A stretch of 64,000 nucleotides of DNA, from the NCBI RefSeq assembly GCF_033441515.1, contig NZ_JAWQJT010000004.1, forward strand, positions 248,001 to 312,000, given 5' to 3'. Origin of the DNA: Amycolatopsis solani (GTDB taxonomy: Bacteria > Actinomycetota > Actinomycetes > Mycobacteriales > Pseudonocardiaceae). Under the pieces are notes generated by a model. That model worked only from the letters and a program-made list of their open reading frames with translations, did no database searches and had not been told where the DNA came from. The first letter of the stretch is position 1, and every line of letters starts with the position of its first letter. Shown piece after piece: positions 34,857 through 43,810 of the stretch. The translations under genes and the position numbers were made by a program.

Positions 34857-35642
34857 ATGACGCACATCGATGACTGCCCAGCCTCCGATTCGGCCGGAGC
34901 ACCCCCCTACTCCGCTCGCCGCAACGCGAGATTCGCGCTCGATTGCCTCTTGCCGGGCGATCCACCCGACTTCGGCGCCCAGGACGATCTGCTCGACAGC
35001 CTCGCGCAAGAGCTCGTTCCCGTTCACTGCCCGCCGCGCACGGTGCTGTGCCGGCGCGACCACCGGCCCGATGGTGTCGCGTTCATCCAGGACGGCATCG
35101 TCGAACTGGTGACGGGCCCTCGCGACGTGGTGACGCAGACGCTCTGCCGCGGAGGCGTACTGGGACTCGAAGAACTGCTCAGCGGAAGAACGGCTCCGCG
35201 GCTCGCTCGCACGGCGAGTCACGTTTCGTACTTGTTCCTTCCACCCGACCCCCTGCTCAACGCTTTCCTGTCCCGCCCCGGCGCCGCACCGCACCTGATG
35301 TCCGGCTTGGCCGACCGCCTGGTCACCACGTCGGGACGGCTCGCCACAGTGCTGGAAGGCGACGTCGAGCAGCGCACCGCGCGCATGCTGCTCTTGGAGC
35401 AACGCAACGGCGTCCTGGTGATTTCCCAGTCCGCGCTCGCTGCCATGGCCGGTGTTTCACGCCCCAGTCTCAACCGGGCGCTGAAGGCGCTGAGCGACCG
35501 GAACGCCGTTCGGCTCCAGTACCGCCGGATCCGGATTCTCGACGAGTCGCTCCTCAGAGCCGCAGCGACGGCCGACCGATGGCCGTCCACGCACCACACA
35601 CCTGACGCCGCCGTCGCGCTCCACACCCACGAGAGGAGCTGA
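34857..35642 (+). CDS. Crp/Fnr-family transcriptional regulator (paralogue)
   Basis: 261 residues from ATG 34857. Cyclic-nucleotide-binding-like domain (about 60-160: DGVAFIQDGIVELVTGPRDV, CRGGVLGLEELLSGRTAPRL), dimer helix and winged HTH (SQSALAAMAGVSRPSLNRAL, SDRNAVRLQYRRIRILDESL). Layout and several phrases match the regulator at 32286, so the two are paralogues. The ligand cassette is again non-canonical. The sigma factor gene starts 6 bases after its stop, so the two are co-transcribed. Confidence 0.88.
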   Translation: MTHIDDCPASDSAGAPPYSARRNARFALDCLLPGDPPDFGAQDDLLDSLAQELVPVHCPPRTVLCRRDHRPDGVAFIQDGIVELVTGPRDVVTQTLCRGGVLGLEELLSGRTAPRLARTASHVSYLFLPPDPLLNAFLSRPGAAPHLMSGLADRLVTTSGRLATVLEGDVEQRTARMLLLEQRNGVLVISQSALAAMAGVSRPSLNRALKALSDRNAVRLQYRRIRILDESLLRAAATADRWPSTHHTPDAAVALHTHERS

Positions 35643-35648
35643 CCGGAG

Positions 35649-36281
35649 ATGACCGACCCAGCGAGCACTGATCGACGCCCGGCCACCACCCACGGAATCG
35701 ACGTCGCGAACCATCCCGGTCATCCGCCGGACTGTGGTGAGATGTATCTACGCCACTTCGCGTCCGCACGCGCCTACGCGAGGCAGTTCACGTACAACAA
35801 CGCGGATGCCGAAGACATCACCGCCGAGGCGTTCGCCCGGATACTCGCACTGATCCAGCGCGGTCTCGGACCCGGTACCGACGGGTTCAAGACCTACCTC
35901 CGGCACACGGTGCGGTCGTGTGCCGTCTCACACATCAAGAAACGCGAACGGGAGTACCTGGCAGACGGCGCGGTGCTCACCGGCCTGACCGGCCCGGACG
36001 GCCTGGACGGCCTGGACGGCCTCGGCGACCGGCAAGCGGCCGCCGATCGGCAAAGCCTGCTGGTACAGGCGTTCGGCGAACTGTCGGCCCGGCACAGACT
36101 GGTGCTGCTGCTGACCGCTGTCGACGGCGTCCAGCCGTCCGTCGTGGCCATGGCGCTCAACAAGACGCCGAATCAGCTCGCCGCCCTCGCCTACCGTGCC
36201 CGCAACAACCTGCGCGACGCCCTTCACCGGCTTGCCGCCCAGCACCAGGCGCACTCCGGCAGCACGGCCGGCCCGCGCTGA
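35649..36281 (+). CDS. ECF-like RNA polymerase sigma factor
   Basis: 210 residues from ATG 35649 (GAGGAGCTGACCGGAG upstream). Region 2 (about 30-95): YLRHFASARAYARQFTYNNA, DAEDITAEAFARILALIQRG, KTYLRHTVRSCAVSHIKK. A low-complexity linker GPDGLDGLDGLGD follows, then region 4 (about 140-195): AFGELSARHRLVLLLTAVDG, QPSVVAMALNKTPNQLAALA, YRARNNLRDAL. No anti-sigma gene is adjacent; the Crp-like gene upstream is its only operon partner, suggesting control through that protein. Confidence 0.87.
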   Translation: MTDPASTDRRPATTHGIDVANHPGHPPDCGEMYLRHFASARAYARQFTYNNADAEDITAEAFARILALIQRGLGPGTDGFKTYLRHTVRSCAVSHIKKREREYLADGAVLTGLTGPDGLDGLDGLGDRQAAADRQSLLVQAFGELSARHRLVLLLTAVDGVQPSVVAMALNKTPNQLAALAYRARNNLRDALHRLAAQHQAHSGSTAGPR

Positions 36282-36397
36282 TCACCGGTTGCCGGTGCGT
36301 CCACCCCCGGTGACCGTCCGGCCGGCTACCACGTCGCCGCGGTCTACCGGATGCGCACCTCCTCCGATCCGGCGCCGATCGCGGCCGACCGTGGTGT

Positions 36398-36414
36398 TCC
36401 CCGCTTCGCGGGGA
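36398..36414. terminator. Hairpin terminator between convergent genes
   Basis: TCCCCGC-TTC-GCGGGGA, with a possible outer CCGACC/GGTCGG pairing (36385-36390 with 36417-36422). Located between the sigma factor and the leftward dehydrogenase remnant. Confidence 0.55.
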
Positions 36415-36465
36415 GGCCGGTCGGTCGCCAGGGGCGGGCTCGGCGCCGGGGCCGGTGGCGTCCGG

Positions 36466-37278
36466 TCAGAACCGGAAGACCGGTCGCACGCACCCGTCCT
36501 GCTTGTGCTTGAACATCTCGTAGCCCTTCGGTCCCTCGTCCAGTGTCATCGGGTGGGTGGCGAAGTGCCGGGTCGGCAGGTCGCCGCCGGCGATCCGGTC
36601 GAGCAGCTCGGGGATGTAGCGCTGCCCGTGCTGCTGGGCGCCGCGGAAGACCAGCCCCTTGTTCATCAGCGCCCCGAGCGGGAACTTGTCCACCACACCG
36701 GCGAACACGCCCAGGCAGAAGACCGATCCGCCCTTGCGGCACGCGTGAATGGCCTCGCGCAGGGCGGCGGGCCGGTCGCTCTGCAGCCGCAGCTGCTGCT
36801 TGATCTGGTCGTAGGCGTACTCGGGGCCGGGGCTGTGGGCCTCCATCCCCACGGCCTCAATGCACACGTCGGGTCCGCGGCCGCCGCTGAGCTCGCGCAG
36901 CTCGGCGCCGACGTCGGTCTTGGTGTAGTCGAGGGTTTCGGCCCCCATGTGCTCACGAGCCTGGCGCAGCCGTTCGGGAATGCGATCGATGACGATCACC
37001 CGCTCGGCGCCGAGCAGCGCCGAGGCGCGCGCGGCGACCTGCCCGACGGCCCCCGCCCCCCACACCGCGACGACGTCACCCGGCTTGACCCCGCCGAGGT
37101 CGGCGCCCATCCACCCGGTCGGGCCGGCGTCGGAGGCGAACACGGCGGCCAAGTCGTCGTCCAGGCCCTCGGGTACCGGGAAGCTGCCGTGGTCGGCGAA
37201 GGGCACCCGGATGTACTCGGCGTGGCTGCCGGCCAGGCCGCCCAGGGCGTGGGAGTAGCCGAAGCAGGCGCCCGGGCG
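36466..37278 (-). pseudogene. Zinc alcohol/formaldehyde dehydrogenase lacking its N-terminal domain
   Basis: The frame reads ACFGYSHALGGLAGSHAEYI then VPFADHGSFPVPEGL and the complete Rossmann half: GDVVAVWGAGAVGQVAARAS, VIVIDRIPERLRQAREHMGA, DVCIEAVGMEAHS, GVFAGVVDKFPLGALMNKG. This is the C-terminal two thirds of a glutathione-independent formaldehyde-dehydrogenase-type enzyme. The catalytic zinc ligands of the first about 110 residues are missing: upstream of 37278 the sequence switches to an FG-GAP gene in another frame. Not functional as an enzyme. Confidence 0.75.
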
Positions 37279-37770
37279 CCGAACGTGCTCGTGCCGTTGA
37301 AGACGCGGGTGTGGGGGTAGAGCCAGAGATTGTCGTTGAGGTCCGCTGTCGGGTACACCAGCAGCGCCCGATCGGAGGCGCGGCTGGCCAAGACGTCCGC
37401 GGGCATCTCCGGCACCGTTTCCGGGTCCTGGGTGTCACCGGTGATTTCCGCGGCGCCGACCGTTGTAGATGTTCCAGCCTCGCCCGATCTCGACCCGCGG
37501 CGCCAGCGTCTTCGTTCCATTCAGGGTGCCGGAGTTCGGATAGCCCCACAGAGCACCGCTGTCCAGTCCGGGCTGCCGGGTCAGGATATCGGGAAGCCCG
37601 TCACCGGTGAGGTCCCGTGACCGAGCCGAGGACCGCTGGGTGTAGTCCGCTGCGGCTGTGCTGGCCGGCTCCCGGGGAGCCGGTGAAGCGGCCACGGCCG
37701 CGCCCGGCTGGATCGCCACCGCAGCGAAAACCGTGACTACGACGCCGATCCGCCATGTCTTCCAGCGCAT
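37279..37770 (-). pseudogene. Secreted FG-GAP/VCBS repeat protein, frameshifted and truncated
   Basis: Starts MRWKTWRIGVVVTVFAAVAI (signal peptide), then SRDLTGDGLPDILTRQPGLD and LWGYPNSGTLNGTKTL, the calcium-binding repeat style DLTGDGxPD. Near 37462 a frameshift carries the repeat on as GAAEITGDTQDPETVPEMPA, LLVYPTADLNDNLWLYPHTR. The gene ends abruptly where the dehydrogenase piece begins, so at least the C-terminal repeats are lost. Confidence 0.75.
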
Positions 37771-38102
37771 TGGCGTCACACCTCTCACCGGCGTAGCGCG
37801 GCGCAACAGTGGCACATGCCGGCGTGCCGCAATGTGTTTTCCCCACCATGAGGTACCCATTCCACGATGAACCCTGCGGCAGCAGGAATGGCGAACCAGG
37901 CGACCCGTTCAAGGCGACAAGCAACAGCCCGGCGCGCGGGACAACGCAGTGGAGTGTCAGGTGCACCTCAGCAAACACACAGAGTCGATCACTCCGGTGG
38001 CTCGGGTAGGCCATCCGAGCGACGCTCCGGGTGTCATCGAGATTTCATCGGAGGTCCCTACGTTGGGTGCGTTTGATCCGCCATGCCGTCGTTGGAGGAG
38101 TC
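37771..38102. other. Divergent intergenic region
   Basis: 332 bases between the FG-GAP remnant (leftward) and the toxin gene (rightward). No gene with a ribosome site; the GGAGGAG site of the toxin gene is at its right end. Confidence 0.5.
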
Positions 38103-40151
38103 ATGACCGAGCCGGGGTCCCTGCAGCATCCGCGTACCGGGCGCTCGCCAGGAGTGGGCTTGCTTCGGAAACACCGCAAGCCGGCTTTGCTCGGGGCCAT
38201 CAGCCTGGTCGTGGTGCTCGTTGCCGGGCTGGCGACCTGGCTGGCCTGGCCCTCGCCTCCGAAGGACCGGACGCCGTTCGACCAGGCTTTGGCCAGACTG
38301 GCGACAGCAGAGGGCGTTCAGTACACAGATCGGGCGATCTACGGCGCGAAACGGGACATCACCACGACCCGGTTCGGAGAGCAATTCGGCGTTACCGGTA
38401 GCCCAGGCCTGGAGCAGCTCGACCAGGGAGTGCTCCGGGTCGGCGGCAAGCTCTACACCAAGTTCCAGCGAGACAACTCCGGACGCCTGAGCAAGTGGAA
38501 GACCGGCGACCCCGGCGACGAATACATGTACGGCGATTTGATCAAGGAGTTCCCGCCTCCCCAGGAGCTGGCCGCCACACTCACTACCGCACTGGCCGAT
38601 GTCCGGGACCTGCCGTCACCGGCCGATCCCGGCCTGCCTGCGCTCTCCGTCGCCGGGGTGCCCGCGCTGCGCGCAGAGACTTCGGCCGGCTCGCTATACG
38701 TGGCCAGAGACGCGCCACATCGCGTGTTACGGCTCGAACCGCAGGGCATGTTGTCCCCGTCCCGTCTCCCCGAGCTGACCGGACAACCGACCCTTCCAGA
38801 CCTGCCGTCCGCGCGGCCGGGCATGGAGTCGCTCGGCAAGGAATCGCAGGGCATGGACCTGTCCGTGCTCGAGGACGACCAGGCCGACCAGATGTACGAC
38901 ACCCTCGCCGAGGACACCAAAGGCCTGGCGAACGCCGTCGACAGCGGTATCACTTTCGCCCTCACCGCAGCCGGCACGTTCACCTGCAGTGCAGCAGGCT
39001 GCCTCGTCACCGAGTCATACCAAGCAAACGTGAGCGCCAAGGCCAAGGGCCGCGTCACAGGCGGCCAGGTCACCGCCAAGCTGACCGTGACCAACGTGAC
39101 CATCGACGGGCGTCCAGCAGGTGGCTGCGTCAGCCCTCCGACCACGATCCCGATCATCGGCGACAGCACCACCGGCCAGTTGTCGTGTAATGACCTGGAA
39201 GCCGGCCCTGTGTTCGCCGCGGTCGAGGCGGAGTACGCGCAGCGCGCGCAAGCTCAGGCCAATGCCAGCGGCGGCCGCGTCACCTTGAGGTGGTCGGACT
39301 TCGCTGACGCCGAAATCGACGCTCTGGCTCTCGCCCAAGTCGAAGTGGACCAGCTGCTCACTCAGCAACAGCAGGAACGCGACGCCTGTCCTGCGCCCAA
39401 CAGCTTCACGTCAGGCACCCGCGTCCTGCTCGCCGACGGCAGCACCCGCCCGATCGAGAAAATCGTCGCCGGGGACCAGGTTCGCACCGCCGATCCCGCC
39501 ACCGGTCACACCAGCACCGAATCCGTCGCAGCCCTGATCACCGGCACCGGACAGAAGACCCTCGATGAGCTCACCATCTCCGACGGCCGACGCACCGGCA
39601 CTCTCACGGCGACCGGTAACCACCCGTTCTGGGATCCCGCCCGTCGCTCCTGGGTCGACGCCGCAAACCTTTTCCCCGGCGAACCCCTGACCGGCCCCTC
39701 CCCCAGCGACTCGATCCACGTCACCGCCAACCGCGCCTACCGAGCGAAACAGACTGTCCACAACCTCAGCGTCGCGGGCACCCACACCTTCTACGTACTG
39801 GCCGGCGACACGCCGGCATTGGTGCACAACACCGAGCCGTGCCCGATCGGCACCAAGATCAGTGCCCAAAAGCAGGGGCGGCATCTGCAAGGGCACCCCC
39901 TCTACGCCGACGGTGGCTACTTCAAGAACATCACCGAAGCCCAGAAGGTCCTGGACGCCTACCACGCAAATAAAGTAACCATACTGGGTGCAATTCCAGA
40001 AAAAGGGCAAATCATCGTTCACTGCCCGACAGTTATCGGATATAATAACAACCCGGCGAACAACCACCTGGACCAACCGACAAACGTATTCATGATCAAA
40101 GGCACGAGAAGCGTGAGCATAGTCCCGATCGACCCGAACTGGAAGCCGTGA
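38103..40151 (+). CDS. Polymorphic toxin: membrane anchor, HINT domain, Ntox50-like C-terminus
   Basis: 682 residues from ATG 38103 (GGAGGAG). One transmembrane helix at about 28-48, then an extracytoplasmic LppX/LprG-like region (about 55-400). A HINT autoprotease starts at Cys429 (CPAPNSFTSGTRVLLADGST, ATGNHPFWDPARRSWV) and ends VHN at 574-576. The last about 105 residues (KQGRHLQGHPLYADGGYF, AQKVLDAYHANKVTILGA, QPTNVFMIKGTRSVSIVP) resemble polymorphic toxin type 50, a BECR-fold RNase family. Self-cleavage after Asn576 would release the toxin. The toxin end is more AT-rich than the rest, as expected for swapped tips. The immunity gene overlaps the stop. Confidence 0.85.
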   Translation: MTEPGSLQHPRTGRSPGVGLLRKHRKPALLGAISLVVVLVAGLATWLAWPSPPKDRTPFDQALARLATAEGVQYTDRAIYGAKRDITTTRFGEQFGVTGSPGLEQLDQGVLRVGGKLYTKFQRDNSGRLSKWKTGDPGDEYMYGDLIKEFPPPQELAATLTTALADVRDLPSPADPGLPALSVAGVPALRAETSAGSLYVARDAPHRVLRLEPQGMLSPSRLPELTGQPTLPDLPSARPGMESLGKESQGMDLSVLEDDQADQMYDTLAEDTKGLANAVDSGITFALTAAGTFTCSAAGCLVTESYQANVSAKAKGRVTGGQVTAKLTVTNVTIDGRPAGGCVSPPTTIPIIGDSTTGQLSCNDLEAGPVFAAVEAEYAQRAQAQANASGGRVTLRWSDFADAEIDALALAQVEVDQLLTQQQQERDACPAPNSFTSGTRVLLADGSTRPIEKIVAGDQVRTADPATGHTSTESVAALITGTGQKTLDELTISDGRRTGTLTATGNHPFWDPARRSWVDAANLFPGEPLTGPSPSDSIHVTANRAYRAKQTVHNLSVAGTHTFYVLAGDTPALVHNTEPCPIGTKISAQKQGRHLQGHPLYADGGYFKNITEAQKVLDAYHANKVTILGAIPEKGQIIVHCPTVIGYNNNPANNHLDQPTNVFMIKGTRSVSIVPIDPNWKP

Positions 40152-40462
40152 CCATGACCGAACTCGAACGCGAGAATATCCTCGTACTGCAGCTTGTCCA
40201 GGCCTCGATCGGCTTGATCTCTCCCGAAATTTACGCCATCTCGATCCAACTTCAAGATAGTCATGTCACCGTTCACTTCGCAGTACAAAAGGTCACGAGC
40301 GCACTGCGGGAGGACGTCGACGACATCATCTTCGAACTCGACGCCCTCATACCCGGATCGATGACTTCCAAGGCGTTGATCCATCAGGGAATGCCAGACT
40401 CCCATTGGACTGGACGTCAGTACCGCATGGTTTACATGAGGAAATCTGCCAGCTTCGACTGA
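40148..40462 (+). CDS. Candidate immunity protein for the polymorphic toxin
   Basis: 104 residues; GTG 40148 overlaps the toxin stop (GTGA), ATG 40154 is the alternative. Sequence: LQLVQASIGLISPEIYAISI, VTVHFAVQKVTSALREDVDD, IIFELDALIPGSMTS, an alpha/beta cytoplasmic protein with no signal peptide. Position directly after a toxin tip, small size and low relatedness to other genes are the standard signs of a cognate immunity protein. The family is not identified. Confidence 0.7.
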   Translation: MTMTELERENILVLQLVQASIGLISPEIYAISIQLQDSHVTVHFAVQKVTSALREDVDDIIFELDALIPGSMTSKALIHQGMPDSHWTGRQYRMVYMRKSASFD

Positions 40463-40862
40463 GCAGACATGGACCGCGTCTCGGGCGCGTAAGTTGTATT
40501 TATTCCCAAACGACCGATAAGTGGCATGAGCAGACGTTCGATCGCAGCAGCCTTAGTCGGTTCGCACCGCGGATCCGGTACACATTGTCCCGCCGGATCA
40601 GCCGTCGTCGGTGATACAACGATCGGCAACGTGGTTTTCCCGCACCAGGTGCAGCCGTTCGGCTATGGCGTGCGAGGTGTCCGCGCAGCGCGCTGGATGG
40701 AGGTAGGAGAGTGAACGGGGTCTCCCTGGCAGCCGCCGGTGCGCCCCTAGATGACGGGATAGACGCGCACTGGTCGGCCTCCGAGGTGAGCGCTCGATCA
40801 GCGGCACAAGCGAACGTTTGGCTGGGCAGGATCTGAGCGGTACGGGGTATCGACTGAGCTGC
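40463..40862. other. Intergenic stretch, nothing convincing
   Basis: 400 bases between convergent genes. A minus-strand frame ending at 40598 (CADTSHAIAERLHLVRENHV) looks faintly protein-like and may be the tail of a lost gene. No ribosome sites. Confidence 0.4.
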
Positions 40863-43427
40863 TTATGAAGGCGGACTTCCAAACGATCGAATCCGCCAGT
40901 AGACAAGGTTGTGGCGAGCGGCCGCGGTGCGGGGATGCTCCGCGCCCAGCACCCGAAGCACGTCGGTGAGTAGCTGTTTGTAGGTGGCCGCGGCGCCGGC
41001 CGCATCGCCTGCCAGCCCCAGCCAGTCAGCGTGGTGGCCGCAGGTGATCAAGGTATCAGGATGGTCTGGACCCAACACCCGTAGGCAGTCGGCGAGCACC
41101 TCCTCGAACGCGGCAACGGCACCCATCGGATCACCGGCCTCACCTCGCCAACGGGCGAGGTGGCCGCGGGTGCTCAAGGTGTCGGGATGGTCTGGACCCA
41201 ACACCTGCAGGCGGTCGGCGAGCAACTCCTCGTACGCGGCTGCGGCGCCGACCGGATCACCGGCCTCACCTCGCCAATAGGCGAGGTTACCGCGGGCGGT
41301 CAAGGTTTGGGGGTGGTCTGCACCGAGCACCCGCAGCATGTCGGTGAGTAGCAACTCGAACGCGGTCACAGCGCCAGCCGGATCACCGGCCTCACCTCGC
41401 TGGTCGGCGAGGCGGCCGCGGGTGGTCAAAGTGTCGGGATGGTCTGCACCGAGCACCCGCAGCATGTCGGTGAGTAGCAACTCGAACGCGGTCACAGCGC
41501 CAGCCGGATCACCGACCTCACCTCGCCAATAGGCGAGGTTACCGCGGATGGCCAAAGTGTCGGGCTGGTCTGGGCCCAACACCCGCAGGCGGTCGGTGAG
41601 CACCTCCTCGAACGCGGCAACGGCACCCACCGGATCACCGACCTCACCTCGCCAGTGGGCGAAGTTACCGCGGATGATCAAGGTGCTGGGATGGTCTGGA
41701 CCCAACACCCGCAGGCAGTCGGCGAGCACCTCCTCGAACGCGGCAACGGCACCCACCGGATCACCGGCCTTACCCCGCCAACGGGCGACGTTGCCGCGGG
41801 TGGTCAAGGTATCAGGATGGTCTGGACCCAACACCCGTAGGCAGTCGGCGAGCACCTCCTCGAACGCGGCAACGGCACCCACCGGATCACCGGCCTCACC
41901 TCGCCAACGGGCGAGGTGGCCGCGGGTGCTCAAGGTGTCGGGATGGTCCGGACCCAGGCGCTCTGCGGCGGTGGTGTGAAGCCGGTCAAAGTAACTTCTG
42001 GCCTCGGCAACCAACCCTATTGCGCCAAGGCTGTCACCCGTGCGAAACAGGACGGCATGCCCGCCCAGTTCCCAAAGGCTCTCGCCGGCCGCCTCGGCCA
42101 GTATCTCGGTGTTGGCCCGCAGCACCTGTCCCAGCGCGGCGTCGCGTTCCAGGTCCGGCCAGATGTGCAGCAGCGCGCCCGCCGCCGCATACGCCACCAC
42201 CACGAGCCGTGGGGCTGCCAGGGCTTCGCGGGTAGCGCGCTGCACCAACGCGTGCACCCGCACCGTTCGCGCTTCCGAGCTCCGGTCGAGGGCGATCAGA
42301 TTGAGCCGGTGCAGGCACCCCAGCCCATCGCGGGCCTGCTCGGCATCGACCTCACGCCCGCAATGACTCGCGAGCAGGCCGGTCACTAGCGGGTCGGTGA
42401 ACACCGCGGCGGGGATGCCGTTGGGGTCCAGCACGCTGGCCACCTCCAGCAACGCGCCCGCGATCCCGGCCGGTTCCAGCCGGTTGGCCTGCTCCACCGA
42501 CAACGACCAGGTCGTGGCCACGGTCGCGCGGTGCTCATCGGGCAGCCCGTCCGGTTCGGGCAGCAGCGACGCCAGGCTCCGCCGGCGGCTGGTCCACCGC
42601 GCCCGGTAGGCGGTGCACGACAGGTCCCGGTCCAGCATGTACGCGGCGGCCTGGGCCAAGGCCAACGGCAGGCACCCCAGCTCGACCGCCAGCTCAGCCG
42701 CGCCCTCGGCTAAATCCGGCTGGTCGGCCAGCGCAGCCTGCAGATACGCCTGCGCCTCTCCCGGGGTGAACACGTCGACCTCGACCAGCTGGCGGCCGTG
42801 TCCGCGCAGCGCGGCATCGCGGCGGCGGGTGGTCACCACCACCCGCCCACCAGGCGCAGCCGGTGGCCACAGGCCGCGCAGGTCGGCGGGGTTCTGCACG
42901 TCGTCGAGCACGATCAGCCACCGGGCCGAACTGGAGCTCAGCCATTCCAGCAGCCGCTGCGCGCCGTGCTCGAGGTCGGTGTCTTCGATGCCGGTCAGGT
43001 CGGTGGCCAGGCGGGCGTAGCTGGACACGATCGCTTCCCGCGACCCGGCGGTCACCCACGCCCAGACGTCGAGGTCACCGGAGGTCCAGAGCCGCTGGGC
43101 GTAGTTCAGCGCGATCTGCGTTTTGCCGACACCGCCTAATCCTGAAACCACTCCGGTGTGCACCTGCGGCTGGCCGGTCAGCACCGCGGCGTTGCCGCTC
43201 TCCAACGCCTGCACCAGCAGGTGCGTCGTCTCTGCGCGATCCTGGAATGCCGCGGCCGGCTGTGGTGCCACCCCCGCTCGGTGCGGCAGGGACACGACGG
43301 AGTGGGGCTGCTGGTGCACGTGCACGTTGCCCTTGACGACCCCGACTTGGACCAGGCGCCCGGACACGTCGCCGACTACGCGGTTGGACGTGTCACCGTC
43401 GGATGGCACGTCACGGCGGGGACTCAC
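40863..43427 (-). CDS. NB-ARC STAND protein with near-identical TPR repeats
   Basis: 854 residues from GTG 43427 (weak ribosome site; ATG 43475 possible). An N-terminal segment (NRVVGDVSGRLVQVGVVKGN VHVHQ) typical of actinomycete effector-associated STAND proteins precedes NB-ARC: P-loop GLGGVGKTQIALNYAQ (about 97-112), RWLIVLDDVQNPADL, VVVTTRRRDAAL, GCLPLALAQAAAYM. The C-terminal about 350 residues are eight 42-residue TPR units (AVAAFEEVLADCLRVLGPDH, PDTLTTRGNVARWRG). NB-ARC-TPR proteins sense ligands by their repeats and oligomerise; many act in phage defence or cell death. Effector, if any, is unclear. Confidence 0.87.
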   Translation of the reverse strand: MSPRRDVPSDGDTSNRVVGDVSGRLVQVGVVKGNVHVHQQPHSVVSLPHRAGVAPQPAAAFQDRAETTHLLVQALESGNAAVLTGQPQVHTGVVSGLGGVGKTQIALNYAQRLWTSGDLDVWAWVTAGSREAIVSSYARLATDLTGIEDTDLEHGAQRLLEWLSSSSARWLIVLDDVQNPADLRGLWPPAAPGGRVVVTTRRRDAALRGHGRQLVEVDVFTPGEAQAYLQAALADQPDLAEGAAELAVELGCLPLALAQAAAYMLDRDLSCTAYRARWTSRRRSLASLLPEPDGLPDEHRATVATTWSLSVEQANRLEPAGIAGALLEVASVLDPNGIPAAVFTDPLVTGLLASHCGREVDAEQARDGLGCLHRLNLIALDRSSEARTVRVHALVQRATREALAAPRLVVVAYAAAGALLHIWPDLERDAALGQVLRANTEILAEAAGESLWELGGHAVLFRTGDSLGAIGLVAEARSYFDRLHTTAAERLGPDHPDTLSTRGHLARWRGEAGDPVGAVAAFEEVLADCLRVLGPDHPDTLTTRGNVARWRGKAGDPVGAVAAFEEVLADCLRVLGPDHPSTLIIRGNFAHWRGEVGDPVGAVAAFEEVLTDRLRVLGPDQPDTLAIRGNLAYWRGEVGDPAGAVTAFELLLTDMLRVLGADHPDTLTTRGRLADQRGEAGDPAGAVTAFELLLTDMLRVLGADHPQTLTARGNLAYWRGEAGDPVGAAAAYEELLADRLQVLGPDHPDTLSTRGHLARWRGEAGDPMGAVAAFEEVLADCLRVLGPDHPDTLITCGHHADWLGLAGDAAGAAATYKQLLTDVLRVLGAEHPRTAAARHNLVYWRIRSFGSPPS
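40930..41960 (-). repeat. Tandem 126-bp coding repeats (TPR units)
   Basis: About eight direct repeats of 126 bases, several almost identical at the DNA level (for example the GCGGTCACAGCGCCAGCCGG blocks near 41365 and 41491, and the CGGCAACGGCACCCACCGG blocks near 41621, 41747 and 41873). The similarity shows recent expansion or ongoing gene conversion. Confidence 0.9.
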
Positions 43428-43511
43428 CGATCCAGTATCCCGACGCCGCCCTCGATCGAGCGCAGGAACCGGCATGCCAAACCGAATGGGGGAATGTCGA
43501 GTGTGTGAGCC

Positions 43512-43810
43512 GTGAGCATTCCGACCCCAGTCCACTCCATAGCTGCAGTTGGGTCGACGGCACAGCCGGGTCAGGCACTCGCCGAGGTCCGAATGCCAGC
43601 GGCTACAAGCTCGCCACCCGACGGTGCACCGCAATCCAGCCCCGACGACCCCTGGCGCTCGATCGAGCTGCACATCGCTACCGCCTATCCCGCAGCTGAC
43701 GAAGCGGGCATTACCGACACGGTGGTGGACGGCCTGGAAGCGGTGGCTGATGCGTTCGACGCCGCGACCCGCTCGTCAACGATGCAGTCCCTGCGCTCCG
43801 GCTGCCCCAG
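43512..43810 (+). CDS. Hypothetical protein, probably 3'-truncated
   Basis: GTG at 43512, divergent from the NB-ARC gene. The frame encodes SIPTPVHSIAAVGSTAQPGQ and later WRSIELHIATAYPAADEAGI, TDTVVDGLEAVADAFDAATR, which look coding. After about 43800 the residues become Arg/His/Pro rich and overlap the tail of the opposite gene; the open frame runs on to 43892. I suspect a junction where both genes lost their 3' ends. Function unknown. Confidence 0.4.

Noticed and set aside
36391..36420. Sequence resembling a type I-E CRISPR repeat (GTGG...CCCCGC-GCGGGG)
   Set aside because: Only one copy is present, with no spacers or cas genes; it fits a terminator hairpin between convergent genes.
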